From an uncultured Shewanella sp. (GTDB lineage: Bacteria; Pseudomonadota; Gammaproteobacteria; Enterobacterales; Shewanellaceae): a stretch of 64,000 nucleotides of DNA. The stretch covers positions 80,386-144,385 of the forward strand of contig NZ_CANMWS010000015.1 of the NCBI RefSeq assembly GCF_947501665.1. The letters run 5' to 3'. Each line of letters starts with the position of its first letter. Position 1 is the stretch's first letter. Positions 1-10,943 of the stretch are shown piece after piece. The notes beneath the pieces are model-generated. The model was given only the letters and a program-made list of their open reading frames with translations. It was not told the origin of the DNA and did no database searches. The translations under genes were made by a program, and so were the position numbers.

Positions 1-65
1 CTGATTTTAAAAAGCGCCGCGCGCAAGATGGTCGCTAATATTTTTATCTGATTTAGCGACTAATA

Positions 66-437
66 TTAAAGCAGCCAAGCACCTAACACCATTAGCCATG
101 TGAGCCCACATAAGACTAAGCTGACAAAAACAGCGGCAGAGGCAATATCTTTGGCTTGGCCACTTAAGGCGTGGTGTTCACTACCGACTCTATCAACAAC
201 GGCTTCGACGGCCGAATTAAGTAATTCTGTGATAAGTACAATGAAAAGTGTCATAACAAGAATGAGTTTTTCGACGAGTGAAACATTAATGAGTAATGCC
301 GTAGGTAACAGAATAATGGCTAAGATTAACTCTTGTCTAAAGGCGGCTTCATGTTTCCAAGCTGCAGCCAGCCCTTTCATAGAAAACCCCGTTGCTTTAA
401 TGACACGTTTTATACCGTGATTATTTTCTGGTTTCAT
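66..437 (-). CDS. dgkA: Diacylglycerol kinase (DgkA)
   Basis: Inner-membrane enzyme that phosphorylates diacylglycerol to phosphatidic acid, recycling lipid released during phospholipid turnover. The 123-residue product matches the usual size and carries the family signature: EAAFRQE in the first helix, then EILNSA-type and EAVVDR segments (here ELLNSAVEAVVDR) and GSEHHALSG, followed by a last membrane helix. An in-frame start 28 codons upstream is possible, but it would add an atypical hydrophobic extension. The chosen ATG has AAGGG just upstream and matches the family N-terminus. It diverges from the ligase gene on the plus strand. Confidence 0.95.
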   Translation of the reverse strand: MKPENNHGIKRVIKATGFSMKGLAAAWKHEAAFRQELILAIILLPTALLINVSLVEKLILVMTLFIVLITELLNSAVEAVVDRVGSEHHALSGQAKDIASAAVFVSLVLCGLTWLMVLGAWLL

Positions 438-712
438 AACGCCCTTTAATAATATTAAGAATACGAATATTTTATACTCGATAGAAAGAATAATAAATGC
501 GGTTAACGCCATCATCTGCATTGAAGCGGCCAGAGTATAAACCTAAAGGCCGTAATAATGCTAATTTAATCGACTTGGCGCGGGAGGATATTGTTGAACT
601 TTACATTTTTTGAGTGGAGTCATTAACAGATAGTCAGAATAATCTTGATGTGCGTACTATTCTTGTTAATTGGACTGGGCTATATCGCTGGATCAAGGAA
701 AGAGATGCAAAT

Positions 713-1573
713 ATGTTTAAAATATTATGTTTGTCGATAGGATTACTTTATCTAGGCGCTCTTTTTGCAGATGAACTGGCTTGGCGCCCACCGATCCAAT
801 TGGCTACAGAGTTAAAAGACGATCTTATTGTTACCGATTATCTTGTGAGTGAAAAGCTAGATGGGATCCGGGGTTATTGGAGTGGAACTGACTTTTATAC
901 CCGTTCAGGTAAACCCATTTCGGTTCCGACTTGGTTTACTCAAGGTTTCCCTCGTTACCCGTTAGATGGTGAATTTTGGCTAGGGCGGGGACGGTTTCAT
1001 AAAATATTGAGTGTGATCAAGCAGACCCAAGCTGAGCCCCAACAATGGCAGTCAGTTCGTTTTATGGTATTTGATTTACCTGCATCGGAGGTTACTTTTG
1101 AGGCGCGCTACGAGTTAATGCGCTCATCGCTGAAGGGGCGCTCTATTTATTTAGATGTGATCCCCCAGATAAATGTCAATTCTCAAGCTGAGTTAAATGC
1201 ATTATTAGAAGATACCCTCAATAAGGGGGGAGAAGGCTTGATGTTGCATCATAAAAAAGCGTTATATAAAGTAGGCAGAAGTTCGCAAATATTAAAACTT
1301 AAACCGCTTTATACCGCCAGCGCAAAGGTGATTGGTTATCAGGAAGGCAAAGGCCGCTTTCAAGGTATGATGGGGGCATTAGTGGTACAAATGCCCGATG
1401 GTCAAACATTTAAATTAGGCAGTGGGTTTAATGATAAACAAAGAAGCTATCCTCCGAAGATAGGGACTCAAGTCATTTATGAATACAGAGGCCTAACACA
1501 TAAAGGTATTCCTCGTTTTGCCACTTTTGTTCAATCAGAAAGGGCTGAAATGAATATAAAGGAAAAAAAATGA
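713..1573 (+). CDS. ligE: Exported ATP-dependent DNA ligase (LigE type)
   Basis: Minimal ATP-dependent DNA ligase that seals nicks by the lysine-AMP mechanism. The nucleotidyltransferase motif I is EKLDG with the adenylated Lys. RSGK, the DGEFW region, EGLMLH and a KLKP motif V follow, then an OB-fold C-terminus with no zinc finger. From the ATG at 713 the protein is about 286 residues and begins with a Sec-type signal peptide (hydrophobic stretch ending FADE), so periplasmic action is inferred, as for the small LigE ligases of Vibrio, Haemophilus and Neisseria. An upstream in-frame start at 614 would bury the signal. AAGGAAAGAG precedes the chosen ATG. Its stop overlaps the next gene by 4 bases, so the two are probably translationally coupled. 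Confidence 0.85.
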   Translation: MFKILCLSIGLLYLGALFADELAWRPPIQLATELKDDLIVTDYLVSEKLDGIRGYWSGTDFYTRSGKPISVPTWFTQGFPRYPLDGEFWLGRGRFHKILSVIKQTQAEPQQWQSVRFMVFDLPASEVTFEARYELMRSSLKGRSIYLDVIPQINVNSQAELNALLEDTLNKGGEGLMLHHKKALYKVGRSSQILKLKPLYTASAKVIGYQEGKGRFQGMMGALVVQMPDGQTFKLGSGFNDKQRSYPPKIGTQVIYEYRGLTHKGIPRFATFVQSERAEMNIKEKK

Positions 1574-2043
1574 TCCAATCCATTTTGTTGGTTTGTATGG
1601 GCAATATTTGCCGCTCGCCGACAGCTGAAGCGATTTTTAAAACCAAAATTGCTGCGGCTGACTTAAATGTAACCATTGACTCTGCTGGAACATTGGCCTA
1701 TCACCAAGGCTCCATGCCAGATCATCGCAGTGTGATAGCGGGTAATCGTCATGGTTATCAATTTGATAATATGATTGCCAGGCAGGTTACGGCACAAGAT
1801 TTTCATCAATTTGATTTAATATTGGCAGCTGATGAGAATAATCTCATTGATTTACAGGCAATATGCCCAGCAGAGTACCAAAGTAAATTACAGCTGATGA
1901 TGGCATTATCTTCATATGATGATAAAAACGTACCGGATCCTTATTACGGACCTGGAGATGGCTTTGAAATTGTTATTGGCTTACTTGAGCAAAGCGCAGA
2001 GCAATGGCTTGCTTATATTGTTGCCGAGCAAAATCGTTCTTGA
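1570..2043 (+). CDS. Low-molecular-weight protein tyrosine phosphatase
   Basis: Cytoplasmic LMW-PTP fold phosphatase. The P-loop CMGNICRS at residues 9-16 provides the nucleophile Cys9 and the phosphate-binding Arg15 of the CX5R motif. A VPDPYYG segment near residue 118 supplies the general-acid Asp. Length (157 aa) is normal. It starts in the ATGA overlap with the ligase gene, with AAGGAAAAAA as ribosome site. No capsule or kinase genes are adjacent, so it resembles stand-alone YfkJ-type enzymes more than the capsule-linked Wzb. Substrate unknown. Confidence 0.88.
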   Translation: MIQSILLVCMGNICRSPTAEAIFKTKIAAADLNVTIDSAGTLAYHQGSMPDHRSVIAGNRHGYQFDNMIARQVTAQDFHQFDLILAADENNLIDLQAICPAEYQSKLQLMMALSSYDDKNVPDPYYGPGDGFEIVIGLLEQSAEQWLAYIVAEQNRS

Positions 2044-2111
2044 TAAGTCAGCAGCAGAGCATATTGAGCGAGATAAAGTCTGCCGCTGGTTTGTTAAAGT
2101 GGGATAGGTTA

Positions 2112-3053
2112 TTAGGAATTGTGGCGCTTACCTGAGCGTTTGAGTTTTTCTTGTTCTCGTTTTAAGGCTTCTTTTTCTGCTTTTTCGGCTTGAATTCTGG
2201 CGACTTCGGCTTTTTCTTTTTCTGCCATATCAGGTGTTTCAAGGGATAATAAGCCAATTTTTCCAGAGCGGAATTCATGTAACAGTAATTCTGATACTTT
2301 ATGTAAATCTATTCGCCCACCAGGTCTTAACGCACCTCGTTTACGGCCGATAGCTTCAAGCAGTTCTATGTCGGTATTGGGGAGAGTTACTAACTTATAA
2401 CGTTCACTGATTGCTTTTGGATAGGCCTCTAGGAAATATTCAGCTGCAAACATCGCAACGTCTTCATATTCCATCGCGGTATCTTTAATGGCACCTGTGA
2501 CAGCGAGTCGATAACTGCTGGATTCATTGTCGACCTTAGGCCATAGGATCCCAGGTGTATCAGATAACACAATACCGTTTCTCAGATTAATACGTTGCTG
2601 GGTTTTGGTGACAGCGGGTTCATTACCTGTTTTAGCAATGGTTCTTCCGGCAAGGGTATTTATGATGGTGGACTTCCCAACATTGGGGATCCCCATAATC
2701 ATAGTGCGAATGTCTTTTTCTAGTTTATCTCGGCTTGGCACAAATTTACGACACAGATCAGGGATCTTCTTGACTTGGCTTGCTTGCAAGGTGGTAATGG
2801 CCATCGCTTTGACACCTTGTTCTTGCTCCAAATATTCAATCCATGCTTGAGTGACTTCAGGATCGGCTAAATCTGATTTGTTGAGTAATTTTATACAAGG
2901 GCGATCGCCACGAAGTGTTTGTACCATTGGATTTTCACTGCTATAAGGGATACGCGCATCGAGCACTTCAATCACTAAATCGACCTGAGGCATAACCTCT
3001 TCGATTTCTTTGCGCGCTTTGTGCATATGTCCTGGATACCACTGAATTGCCAT
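2112..3053 (-). CDS. Circularly permuted GTPase, RbgA/YlqF family
   Basis: Ribosome-assembly GTPase family with the G motifs in permuted order: the NKSD G4 motif comes first (around residue 58), then the P-loop GIPNVGKS (around residue 120), then DTPG (G3). The N-terminus WYPGHMHKA is diagnostic of YlqF/RbgA. In Bacillus, RbgA acts in late 50S maturation. The role in gammaproteobacteria is less settled. The C-terminal 40 residues are Lys/Glu rich and probably helical RNA-contacting sequence. 313 aa is a typical length. It is monocistronic, with a terminator separating it from the upstream dioxygenase gene. Confidence 0.9.
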   Translation of the reverse strand: MAIQWYPGHMHKARKEIEEVMPQVDLVIEVLDARIPYSSENPMVQTLRGDRPCIKLLNKSDLADPEVTQAWIEYLEQEQGVKAMAITTLQASQVKKIPDLCRKFVPSRDKLEKDIRTMIMGIPNVGKSTIINTLAGRTIAKTGNEPAVTKTQQRINLRNGIVLSDTPGILWPKVDNESSSYRLAVTGAIKDTAMEYEDVAMFAAEYFLEAYPKAISERYKLVTLPNTDIELLEAIGRKRGALRPGGRIDLHKVSELLLHEFRSGKIGLLSLETPDMAEKEKAEVARIQAEKAEKEALKREQEKLKRSGKRHNS

Positions 3054-3121
3054 TGTGAGTTGCTCTGTTTGTTATAAACTTATGGCGGGATTTTACCTTG
3101 TTCAAGTGAGTGAACACAAAT

Positions 3122-3145
3122 AAAAAGCGCCCTTAGGCGCTTTTT
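3122..3145 (-). terminator. Rho-independent terminator
   Basis: Stem AAAAAGCGCC / GGCGCTTTTT with a 4-base loop. It lies directly after the minus-strand dioxygenase gene and before the RbgA-type gene, and has T-runs on both sides so could work in either direction. Confidence 0.85.
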
Positions 3146-3160
3146 ACGTTTTCAATAGCG

Positions 3161-4000
3161 TTAGATTACGCCTAATTCTCGTAATCGCTCTTTTAAATAC
3201 TCGTCGGCTGTGTATTTGTCTGAAAGGACAACTTCAGGGTTCGGGTGTAAAAATAGAGGAAGTGAAATACGAGACTTGCTCATATCGCTGCCTTCTGGAT
3301 TGATTACCCTATGGGTCGTGGACGGAAAGTATCCACCGGATGCTTCTTGTAGCATATCACCAATGTTGATGATGATATTACCAAAATCACTGGGAACATC
3401 TAACCAATTACCGTCTTGTGTTTGTACTTGTAACCCTGGCTCATTCGCTGCAGGTAATACGGTTAATAAGTTGATGTCTTCATGGGCGGCAGCACGAATA
3501 GCACCGACTTCCTCATCACCAGACATGGGAGGATAATGTAATATTCGAAGAAGCGTTTGATGACTATTTTCAATCATTTTTTCTAGTGCCATTGAGTATT
3601 TTTCAGACACAAATTCAGGTGAGTATTTCTCGACCCAGGTCAATAACTCTGAGGCTAATGCATTGGCATGTTGGTAGTATGTCGTGATATTATTTCTTAA
3701 CGACTCAGGGATCCTGCCATTTGGATAAACATGGTAGTATTCTTTTATGTCTTTAACCTTATGACCTTTAGCCGTTTCAGAGACACTGGCTGGGAAAAAA
3801 CCATCTTGGGTTTCGGGTTTAAATAAAAAGTCGTTCTTTTCATCACTATCGAAAAATACTTGCCATTCTTTGTAGATAGTTTCAACAAGCTCTTGGCTTA
3901 TTGGGTGGTTAGAAAGTACTCCAAACCCCGTTTCTCGTAATGATTTGACAAATTGCTCAGCGCTATCGGGCGCACGGTAGTCTATTGTTTCTAGTTTCAT
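3161..4000 (-). CDS. 2-oxoglutarate/Fe(II) dioxygenase, isopenicillin N synthase-like
   Basis: 279-residue member of the IPNS-like 2OG-Fe(II) oxygenase family. The N-terminal DIOX_N part (FGVLSNHPI) is followed by the double-stranded beta-helix with the iron ligands H and D in HEDINLL, a distal His in STTHRV, and the 2OG-binding Arg-x-Ser in SRISLPLF. The substrate cannot be deduced; members range from plant hormone and flavonoid enzymes to bacterial proteins of unknown role. No biosynthetic neighbours are present, so it is not evidence for antibiotic synthesis. It stands alone, ended by the terminator downstream. Confidence 0.85.
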   Translation of the reverse strand: MKLETIDYRAPDSAEQFVKSLRETGFGVLSNHPISQELVETIYKEWQVFFDSDEKNDFLFKPETQDGFFPASVSETAKGHKVKDIKEYYHVYPNGRIPESLRNNITTYYQHANALASELLTWVEKYSPEFVSEKYSMALEKMIENSHQTLLRILHYPPMSGDEEVGAIRAAAHEDINLLTVLPAANEPGLQVQTQDGNWLDVPSDFGNIIINIGDMLQEASGGYFPSTTHRVINPEGSDMSKSRISLPLFLHPNPEVVLSDKYTADEYLKERLRELGVI

Positions 4001-4307
4001 AATGCCGCGTTCTTATTTTATTGTAATACAGGTATAGTTTAACTTTGCTTATTTATCTGTGCAATATTGTCAGATTAATTTGAATATAACCTTAAATTAA
4101 GCAAGGTCTTCACTATATTACGCTGTTTATGAATTGATGGGTAGTCCCTGAAGCGTATACGCTTGTTAAACATTCTAAGATCTTTTATTATTTTTGAGTA
4201 AATATGAAAGAATATATTGATGTTAAGGGTCTTTTGTTAAAGCAGCTAATACTCATTTTTTGTCAATCATGTTGTGACAAAATGAGGCATTATTGGAGAA
4301 TGAAAGC
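4001..4307. other. Intergenic region between divergent dioxygenase and msrBA
   Basis: About 300 AT-rich bases holding the promoters of two divergent units. The pair CTTGTTAAACATTC/TTTGTTAAAGCAG is visible but I cannot assign an operator. Nothing coding was seen. Confidence 0.5.
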
Positions 4308-4664
4308 ATGAGAGAGTTAACGAATGCTGAAAAGAATGTCATTGAACTGAAAGGCACTGAGGCGCCTTTCAGTGGGGAGTATTATTTACATGATGCACCC
4401 GGTATTTATAGCTGCAAAAAATGTGATAGTCCCTTATTCCGCTCAACGGATAAATTTAATGCCCATTGTGGCTGGCCCGCATTTGATGATGAAATTGCTG
4501 GAGCGATAAAGCGTATGCCTGATCTTGATGGTCAACGTATTGAGATTTTATGTCAGCACTGTAGTGGGCATTTAGGGCATGTGTTTGAAGGAGAAGGCTT
4601 GACGAGCAAAAATACTCGTCATTGTGTCAATTCTATCTCGATGGTATTTAAAGGTACGGATTAA
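4308..4664 (+). CDS. msrB: Peptide-methionine (R)-S-oxide reductase MsrB
   Basis: Reduces the R epimer of methionine sulfoxide in proteins using thioredoxin. It has the zinc-binding CKKC and CQHC pairs, GHLGHVFEG and the catalytic Cys in RHCVNS near the C-terminus. The ATG at 4308 gives 118 aa, with GGAGA 8 bases upstream; an in-frame TTG at 4293 is less likely. The stop codon abuts the msrA start (TAAATG), so both are co-transcribed and repair the two stereoisomers. Confidence 0.94.
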   Translation: MRELTNAEKNVIELKGTEAPFSGEYYLHDAPGIYSCKKCDSPLFRSTDKFNAHCGWPAFDDEIAGAIKRMPDLDGQRIEILCQHCSGHLGHVFEGEGLTSKNTRHCVNSISMVFKGTD

Positions 4665-5237
4665 ATGAATGATGAAATAATCACTGATAATAGTGATGTG
4701 AACTTGGAAGTTGCCACTTTAGGTGCAGGTTGTTTTTGGTGTGTAGAAGCGATTTTTTCATCCATTAAGGGGGTGATAACGGTACAATCAGGATATTGTG
4801 GTGGTAAAAAGGAAGACGCTAACTACCAAAAGGTATGCTCTGGCGAGACAGAACATGTAGAAGTGCTGCAAATAACCTTTGATAAAACGCTGATCCGTTA
4901 TGATGAGTTGTTGGGTATTTTTTTTCATAGTCATAATCCAACGACATTGAATCGTCAGGGAAATGATGTAGGGACACAATATCGTTCTGTTATTTTTACT
5001 CATAGTCAAGCTCAAGAGACTGCTGCCTTATCTGCGATTACTGCGTTAACTCAGCAAGGCGTTTGGTCAGAGCCGATTGTCACTCAAGTTGAGAAGGTCA
5101 CAGATTTCTACCCAGCAGAAGATTACCATAATGATTATTTTGCTCGCCATGGTGAAGCGCCGTATTGTGCTATGGTGATTAAACCAAAAGTTGAGAAAAT
5201 GCAAAAGGCATTTGCAGAACATTTAAAAACGAATTGA
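4665..5237 (+). CDS. msrA: Peptide-methionine (S)-S-oxide reductase MsrA
   Basis: Reduces the S epimer of methionine sulfoxide. The family signature GAGCFWCVEAIF near residue 22 contains the catalytic Cys, followed by GYCGG, EHVEV and YFHSHNPTT-like (here FHSHNPTT) segments. The 190-aa length is typical of the MsrA core without fusions. It starts immediately after the msrB stop and the pair is followed by a strong terminator, defining a two-gene operon. Confidence 0.94.
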   Translation: MNDEIITDNSDVNLEVATLGAGCFWCVEAIFSSIKGVITVQSGYCGGKKEDANYQKVCSGETEHVEVLQITFDKTLIRYDELLGIFFHSHNPTTLNRQGNDVGTQYRSVIFTHSQAQETAALSAITALTQQGVWSEPIVTQVEKVTDFYPAEDYHNDYFARHGEAPYCAMVIKPKVEKMQKAFAEHLKTN

Positions 5238-5254
5238 GCGAGATGACTTGCCAA

Positions 5255-5289
5255 TAAAAAATAGCGAGTCATTGACTCGCTATTTTTTT
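5255..5289. terminator. Bidirectional terminator
   Basis: Long hairpin ATAGCGAGTCA / TGACTCGCTAT flanked by A-run and T-run, placed between the convergent msrA and SulP genes. Confidence 0.9.
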
Positions 5290-5321
5290 ATTTTATTTTT
5301 AGATCATTGAATTAAGATAAG

Positions 5322-6881
5322 TTAAGGTGCGACTTTGTCAACGGCGACTTTATAGTTGGGATCTTCAATGGAATTGACTTCCACTAAATCACCCGCTTTA
5401 GCCAGTAATTTTTTACAGTCGTTGCTTAAGTGACGTAAGTGTAAACGCTTACCTGCATTACCATAACGTTCAGCTAAGGTGTCAATAGCATCAAGTGCTG
5501 AATGATCGCAGACTCTAGATTGTTGAAAGTCTACGATGACATCTTCAGGATCAGACTGGGCATCAAAGAATTCTAAAAATTCAGCCGCAGAACCGAAAAA
5601 GAGAGGACCATTAAGTTGATAGACTTTCCAACCATTTTGATCTTCTTTTACTTTAATGCTGATATGCTTAGCATGTTCCCAAGCAAAAACCAGTGCAGAG
5701 ACAATGACGCCCACAAAGACCGCGACGGCTAGATCAGTAAAGACAGTCACAACGGTGACAAGAACAATGACAAAGGCATCATGTTTAGGGACCTTACGCA
5801 TTGTTTTAAAGCTTGCCCATTCAAATGTGCCTAATACAACCATGAACATAACACCGACTAAGGCGGCCAGTGGGATCATTTCGATGAAGGCTGAACCAAA
5901 TAAAATGAAGGCTAAAAGTGCTAGGGCTGCTGTTATTCCCGATAAACGACCGCGTCCTCCAGAATTAATATTGATCATAGACTGCCCAATCATTGCGCAG
6001 CCGCCCATTGCACCAAAAAAACCACTGGTGATATTGGCGACACCTTGACCCATACACTCTTTATTACCTTGTCCACGGGTGCCTGTCATCTCATCAATCA
6101 CAGTCAATGTTAGCAAAGACTCAATTAAGCCTACGGCAGCGAGTATGATTGAATACGGCAAAATAATGGAGAAGGTTTCTATATTAAAAGGCACAGATGG
6201 GATTGAGAATGTGGGTAAGTTACCTGCAATGGTAGCATTGATATCTCCGCTCATTGAGCGAAGAAAGTCCAGTACATTACGTGTGTCTAAATCCATCCAA
6301 ACAACGATCAGCGTAACTGTTAATATAGCGGCCAGTGATGATGGGATGGCCGTTGTTAACTTGGGAAGAAAATGAATGATAAACATGGTGAGCGCAACAA
6401 GGGCTAACATGATCATTAATTGATTTTGGGGAAGCCAAGTCATGATGCCATTGGCATCTGGGATTTTAAATTGACCCAATTGAGCAAGAAAAATGACAAT
6501 GGCCAATCCATTCACAAACCCCATCATAACGGGATAGGGGACTATACGAATAAATTTACCGAGTTTGAATAACCCTGCGCAAACTTGTATTAAGCCGGCT
6601 AATACGACGGCGGCAAATAAATATTGGATCCCGTGTTCGGCAACCAATGCAACCATGACGACAGCCATAGCACCTGTTGCTCCCGAGATCATACCTGGTC
6701 GTCCACCGATAAGGGCAGTGATCAGTCCCATGATAAAAGCGGCATATAAGCCAACCATAGGTTCCACGCCAGCAACAAATGCAAAAGCGACGGCTTCAGG
6801 TACCAATGCAAGTGCAACGGTTAATCCTGACAGAATATCGGCTTTATGGCTGGTCGTTTTGTGACGAATGAGTTCGAACAT
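5322..6881 (-). CDS. SulP/SLC26-family anion permease with STAS domain
   Basis: 519-residue inner-membrane transporter. The N-terminal about 400 residues hold the many transmembrane helices of the SulP fold, including the [16 protein letters not shown] signature and the GPMYALIGG-like [13 protein letters not shown] region. The last about 100 residues form a cytoplasmic STAS domain ([22 protein letters not shown]). Substrates in the family include sulfate, bicarbonate and dicarboxylates; neither sequence nor neighbours decide which. It is separated from rne by a terminator, so is its own unit. Confidence 0.9.
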   Translation of the reverse strand: MFELIRHKTTSHKADILSGLTVALALVPEAVAFAFVAGVEPMVGLYAAFIMGLITALIGGRPGMISGATGAMAVVMVALVAEHGIQYLFAAVVLAGLIQVCAGLFKLGKFIRIVPYPVMMGFVNGLAIVIFLAQLGQFKIPDANGIMTWLPQNQLMIMLALVALTMFIIHFLPKLTTAIPSSLAAILTVTLIVVWMDLDTRNVLDFLRSMSGDINATIAGNLPTFSIPSVPFNIETFSIILPYSIILAAVGLIESLLTLTVIDEMTGTRGQGNKECMGQGVANITSGFFGAMGGCAMIGQSMININSGGRGRLSGITAALALLAFILFGSAFIEMIPLAALVGVMFMVVLGTFEWASFKTMRKVPKHDAFVIVLVTVVTVFTDLAVAVFVGVIVSALVFAWEHAKHISIKVKEDQNGWKVYQLNGPLFFGSAAEFLEFFDAQSDPEDVIVDFQQSRVCDHSALDAIDTLAERYGNAGKRLHLRHLSNDCKKLLAKAGDLVEVNSIEDPNYKVAVDKVAP

Positions 6882-6957
6882 TTAACCTCTGTTGTAAATT
6901 TGTTGGATGAATTATTTTGGTCGCGAATATTAACAAATAATAATCAATAAGGATATG

Positions 6958-6987
6958 AAAAAGCCATGCAGGTTTGCATGGCTTTTC
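6958..6987 (-). terminator. Terminator of rne
   Basis: Stem AAGCCATGCA / TGCATGGCTT followed on the minus strand by a T-run. It sits just after the rne stop and before the SulP gene. Confidence 0.88.
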
Positions 6988-7007
6988 TATTTTATCGTGT
7001 TGATGGA

Positions 7008-10000
7008 TTAAGGTTTGGCAATACCTGCAGTGATACTGTTGGCCGTTTTGGCTTGTGGAGCGACAGTATTTGTTTCACTGTTAGCATATTGCTTTCCTTC
7101 TGGAGTGGCAACATGCTCTCTCGTTTCGACTATCGGTTTTGTGGTATCAGATGACACCATAGTGCCAAAGCGACTTGGTTTTACTTTAACAGTGTTTTCA
7201 GGCTTGGTTTGCGCTTGATTATCTGTGCGTTCCGCATTAATAATCACTTTACTTTCAGCCATGATAACACTGTCAGTGAGATTGACTTCCGCCGCCATTG
7301 GTATTGCAGGTTTTGCCATTGGTGCTTCAGTAGCATGTGAACCTTGCTGGTTTTCAACTGCCACAGAGGCATTGGCATCAATGCTGCTCGTTGTGTTATC
7401 AGTGGTTGCAGTTTCAATTTTGGGTTGCATGGCACTGTGCTGGCTTGCCGCTGGGCTTATATGAGCATCATAAGCAGGCTGTGCTTGAGCGGCTTTGGCC
7501 TCTTCAACCTTTTTGCTTTCTTTTTGCTCAGGCAGGTTGGGTATCATCTCAGGTTTGATGGTGACAGTGTCACTCTGTGAAGGGACAGGTGTGTCTGCCA
7601 CTGCAGTTTCTGTTTGCATCAAAACGTCATTAGTTTCTGTAGCCACTGTTGATACGACAGGCGTATCATGACTTGTTACTACATTTATGCTTAAGTCAGT
7701 TTGAGCATCGGGTAATAAGCTTTCTGAAACTTCAATGGCTTTGTCAAGCGTTGAGACCGTTTCAGTCTCTTTAACCAGCTGTTCAGTAGGGCTAATAGTC
7801 GCAGACGTTGACATTGCCTTTGTCGGCGAAACAGGCGCGGAATGACTGCTCACTTTTGAAGTTCGAGTTACTTTTTTCGGCTTCGTGACGTTAACAGCAG
7901 ACGAGCCTTGCTGGCTTTTGGACTGTGGCGTTGACTTAGCTTCAGGTGCTTTTGTCATTGTTGCTGCTAATGTGCTAGGCGATGTGGCGACAGCCGCACT
8001 GGTACTTGCACTATTGCCTCGACGGCGACTGGGCGCTTTTGTCGTTTGTTGGCTGTTTGTGCTTAATGGCACCTGCTCTGCATTAACAATGCTTGATGTT
8101 GATGGTTCAATCATGTTTTCAGAGGCGCTTGATATGTCAATATCGCTAGAAGCAATCGTTTCTTGCGCCTGAACTTCCTTATTAACCACTTGTTGTGGAG
8201 AAGCGTTGTGTTTCTCTGTTGACGAGTGGTGCCTTGCTGTCTGCTCAGGGCGCTGAGTCGGAAAGGTCACTTGTGGTGAAAACGCGCCAGAACTGGAAAT
8301 CCCCGTCGCGACTGGCTCTTGTTGAGGCGCTGTTGTGTCAATAAAATGTGTGACAGGTGCTTCATCATGGGATTGGTGAGTTGACTCCGTTGGCGTTGCG
8401 CTCTCATCACGACGGCGGCGTTGTCCTGCAGCTCTTAAATGACGAGGACTGCGGCGACTTCTCCGTTGGCCTTCTTTTACTTCTTTCACTACTTGTGTAT
8501 TGGTGTCAGTGCTCATCGGTGCTTCTGAAACCTTTGACTCCGTCGTTGTATTGACATCAACAGGTACTAGTGTGCTATCAGCTGATGATGCTTGAACAGC
8601 TGGGGATTTCACAGCCGGTGCTGCCTTTTCAGGAGTGTCAGTAATTTTGCGCTTATTTTGCGTTGCGTCTTGAGTCACTGGTTGCTTAACTGGCGTACGG
8701 TCTTGTTTAGTGGCTTTGCTCACTGCTTTTTCAACGTTGCCATCTGCAATAACAGACTGAGTGTCAGTGGCTGTATTTTGTTGTGCTTTTGGTTTTGCTT
8801 TACGTGTTTGGCGTTTTGGCTTAGAATTTTTATCCTCTTGAGATGTATTAGCAACAGCTGCAATTTGTGTTTCAGCCTTGGTATTGTCATTGATTGATGG
8901 TTGTTCATTATTGACGCGCACTTTACGTCGCATATTGCGGCGTTGGCGACGTTCTCTAGCGACTTCTTGCTTAGGCTGCTGAGCATTCGCCTCTTGAGGT
9001 GTGTTTGTGTCCTCATTACGTTGCTTACGGTTTTTATTGTTGCCGCGGGCGGTTTTGTTAAGTTCGCTTTTATCTTTATTATTGCGATTGTCACTTTGGC
9101 GATTAGCTGACTTATCTTTGTCTTTGCTATCTGCACGACGGTTTTCATTGCGACGACTATTTCTGTTTTGGTTATTACGTTGCGTTTTGTTTTGGCCTTG
9201 ACGTTTTTTATTATTGTCAGTTTGGCTTTCTTTAGGCGTTTCACTGCTAAATAATCCACTTAATGCCGATAGCATGCGTGCAATTAAACCTGGTTGACTG
9301 GCTTTTTTCGTCGCTTTGACTTTCGTTTTTTGAGTGGTGTTATTCGTCTTCTTCTGAGAAGAGAAGCCTTTTAAAGCGGGCTCTTGAGGCGCAGCTCGCT
9401 CAAGTTTGCGTGGTTCGTACAGTGCTGCCTCAGGCTTTTCAAGCAATTTATAACTTGACTCGCTGATTTGGTCGTCTTTACGGTGACGTGATACACGATA
9501 ATCGGGTGTTGTCATATTAGGATCGGGGATCACATACACTTCGACATTATGGCGTTGTTCAGTAATGCGAATGGCTTTTCTTTTTTCATTCAATAAAAAG
9601 GCGGCCACATCGACGGGGACAACAGCTTCAATTTGAGAGGTGTTTTCTTTGATGGCCTCTTCTTCCATTAAGCGTAAAATGGATAAAGCCAGCGATTCAG
9701 TTCCGCGTATAGTGCCTTGACCATGACAACGTGGGCATAAATGTGCCGCAGATTCTTCAAGAGAAGGGCGCAGACGCTGACGTGACATTTCCATTAAACC
9801 AAAACGTGAAATACGGCCTAATTGCACTCTTGCTCTATCGTGATGTACGGCATCTTGCATACGTTTTTCAACTTCACGTTGATGACGTACTGGAGTCATA
9901 TCAATAAAGTCAATGACAACCAATCCACCTAAATCACGTAAGCGAAGTTGTCGAGCGACTTCATCAGCAGCCTCTAAGTTTGTATTGAGTGCCGTTTCTT

Positions 10001-10943
10001 CAATATCTCCCCCTTTTGTTGCACGTGCAGAGTTGATATCAATAGAGGTGAGAGCTTCGGTTGGATCGATAACGATTGACCCGCCAGAAGGCAGTCTCAC
10101 TTCACGTTGAAAGGCAGATTCAATTTGTGTTTCAATTTGAAAATGTGTGAATAAAGGGACTTCGGCTTCATAACGTTTAATGCGCTCGACAAAGTCAGGA
10201 CGAACCAGGGCGACATGTTCTTTCGCCTGTTCAAAAATACGAGGGTGATCGATAAGAATTTCACCAACATCCCGACGTAAATAGTCTCGAATCGCTCGAA
10301 CAATCACATTACTTTCTTGATGAATTAATACCGGTGCTTTGGCATTGTCGGCTTCATCTTTGATAGCGCCCCAAAAATCCAATAGCACTTTTAAGTCCCA
10401 TTTTAATTCTGATGGGTCTTTTCCTACACCAGCTGTGCGGACAATGAGTCCCATACCTTGAGGGACATCCAGTTCAGCCAGGGCGGCTTTTAATTCTGTG
10501 CGCTCATCCCCTTCGATTCGACGAGAAATACCGCCTGCACGGGGATTATTGGGCATTAAGACGAGATAAGAACCGGCTAAACTAATAAAAGTGGTCAGGG
10601 CTGCGCCTTTATTTCCTCGCTCTTCTTTATCAATTTGAATAATGACTTCTTGGCCTTCTTTCACCACCTCTTTAATATTGGGACGGCCTTGAAAGGAGTA
10701 CCCTTTGGGGAAATATTCCCGTGCAATTTCTTTAAGGGGAAGGAAGCCATGACGCTCTGCACCATAATCAACAAAAGCAGCCTCTAAGGAGGGTTCAACT
10801 CGAGTGATGGTACCTTTGTATATATTGGCCTTTTTTTGTTCATGGCCAGGGCTTTCAATATCAAGATCGTAAAGCTGTTGCCCATCAACGAGGGCGACGC
10901 GCAACTCTTCAGATTGAGTTGCATTGATTAACATCCGTTTCAT
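7008..10943 (-). CDS. rne: Ribonuclease E
   Basis: Essential endonuclease for mRNA decay and rRNA/tRNA maturation, and scaffold of the RNA degradosome at the inner membrane. The first about 520 residues are the catalytic half: MKRMLINAT start, S1 domain, catalytic Asp residues in [10 protein letters not shown] and VIDFIDMTP, and the zinc-link CPRC motif near residue 404. The remaining about 780 residues are low-complexity, with Arg/Lys/Asn/Gln-rich RNA-binding stretches ([16 protein letters not shown]) and Ser/Thr/Ala/Gln-rich spacer. At 1311 aa it is longer than the E. coli protein (1061 aa), and the excess lies in the disordered tail. It diverges from rluC, as in E. coli. Confidence 0.97.
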   Translation of the reverse strand: MKRMLINATQSEELRVALVDGQQLYDLDIESPGHEQKKANIYKGTITRVEPSLEAAFVDYGAERHGFLPLKEIAREYFPKGYSFQGRPNIKEVVKEGQEVIIQIDKEERGNKGAALTTFISLAGSYLVLMPNNPRAGGISRRIEGDERTELKAALAELDVPQGMGLIVRTAGVGKDPSELKWDLKVLLDFWGAIKDEADNAKAPVLIHQESNVIVRAIRDYLRRDVGEILIDHPRIFEQAKEHVALVRPDFVERIKRYEAEVPLFTHFQIETQIESAFQREVRLPSGGSIVIDPTEALTSIDINSARATKGGDIEETALNTNLEAADEVARQLRLRDLGGLVVIDFIDMTPVRHQREVEKRMQDAVHHDRARVQLGRISRFGLMEMSRQRLRPSLEESAAHLCPRCHGQGTIRGTESLALSILRLMEEEAIKENTSQIEAVVPVDVAAFLLNEKRKAIRITEQRHNVEVYVIPDPNMTTPDYRVSRHRKDDQISESSYKLLEKPEAALYEPRKLERAAPQEPALKGFSSQKKTNNTTQKTKVKATKKASQPGLIARMLSALSGLFSSETPKESQTDNNKKRQGQNKTQRNNQNRNSRRNENRRADSKDKDKSANRQSDNRNNKDKSELNKTARGNNKNRKQRNEDTNTPQEANAQQPKQEVARERRQRRNMRRKVRVNNEQPSINDNTKAETQIAAVANTSQEDKNSKPKRQTRKAKPKAQQNTATDTQSVIADGNVEKAVSKATKQDRTPVKQPVTQDATQNKRKITDTPEKAAPAVKSPAVQASSADSTLVPVDVNTTTESKVSEAPMSTDTNTQVVKEVKEGQRRSRRSPRHLRAAGQRRRRDESATPTESTHQSHDEAPVTHFIDTTAPQQEPVATGISSSGAFSPQVTFPTQRPEQTARHHSSTEKHNASPQQVVNKEVQAQETIASSDIDISSASENMIEPSTSSIVNAEQVPLSTNSQQTTKAPSRRRGNSASTSAAVATSPSTLAATMTKAPEAKSTPQSKSQQGSSAVNVTKPKKVTRTSKVSSHSAPVSPTKAMSTSATISPTEQLVKETETVSTLDKAIEVSESLLPDAQTDLSINVVTSHDTPVVSTVATETNDVLMQTETAVADTPVPSQSDTVTIKPEMIPNLPEQKESKKVEEAKAAQAQPAYDAHISPAASQHSAMQPKIETATTDNTTSSIDANASVAVENQQGSHATEAPMAKPAIPMAAEVNLTDSVIMAESKVIINAERTDNQAQTKPENTVKVKPSRFGTMVSSDTTKPIVETREHVATPEGKQYANSETNTVAPQAKTANSITAGIAKP

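Noticed and set aside
9001..9201. Several open frames on the plus strand inside rne
   Set aside because: They are shadows of the low-complexity Arg/Lys/Gln-rich tail of RNase E, whose codon bias keeps the opposite strand open.
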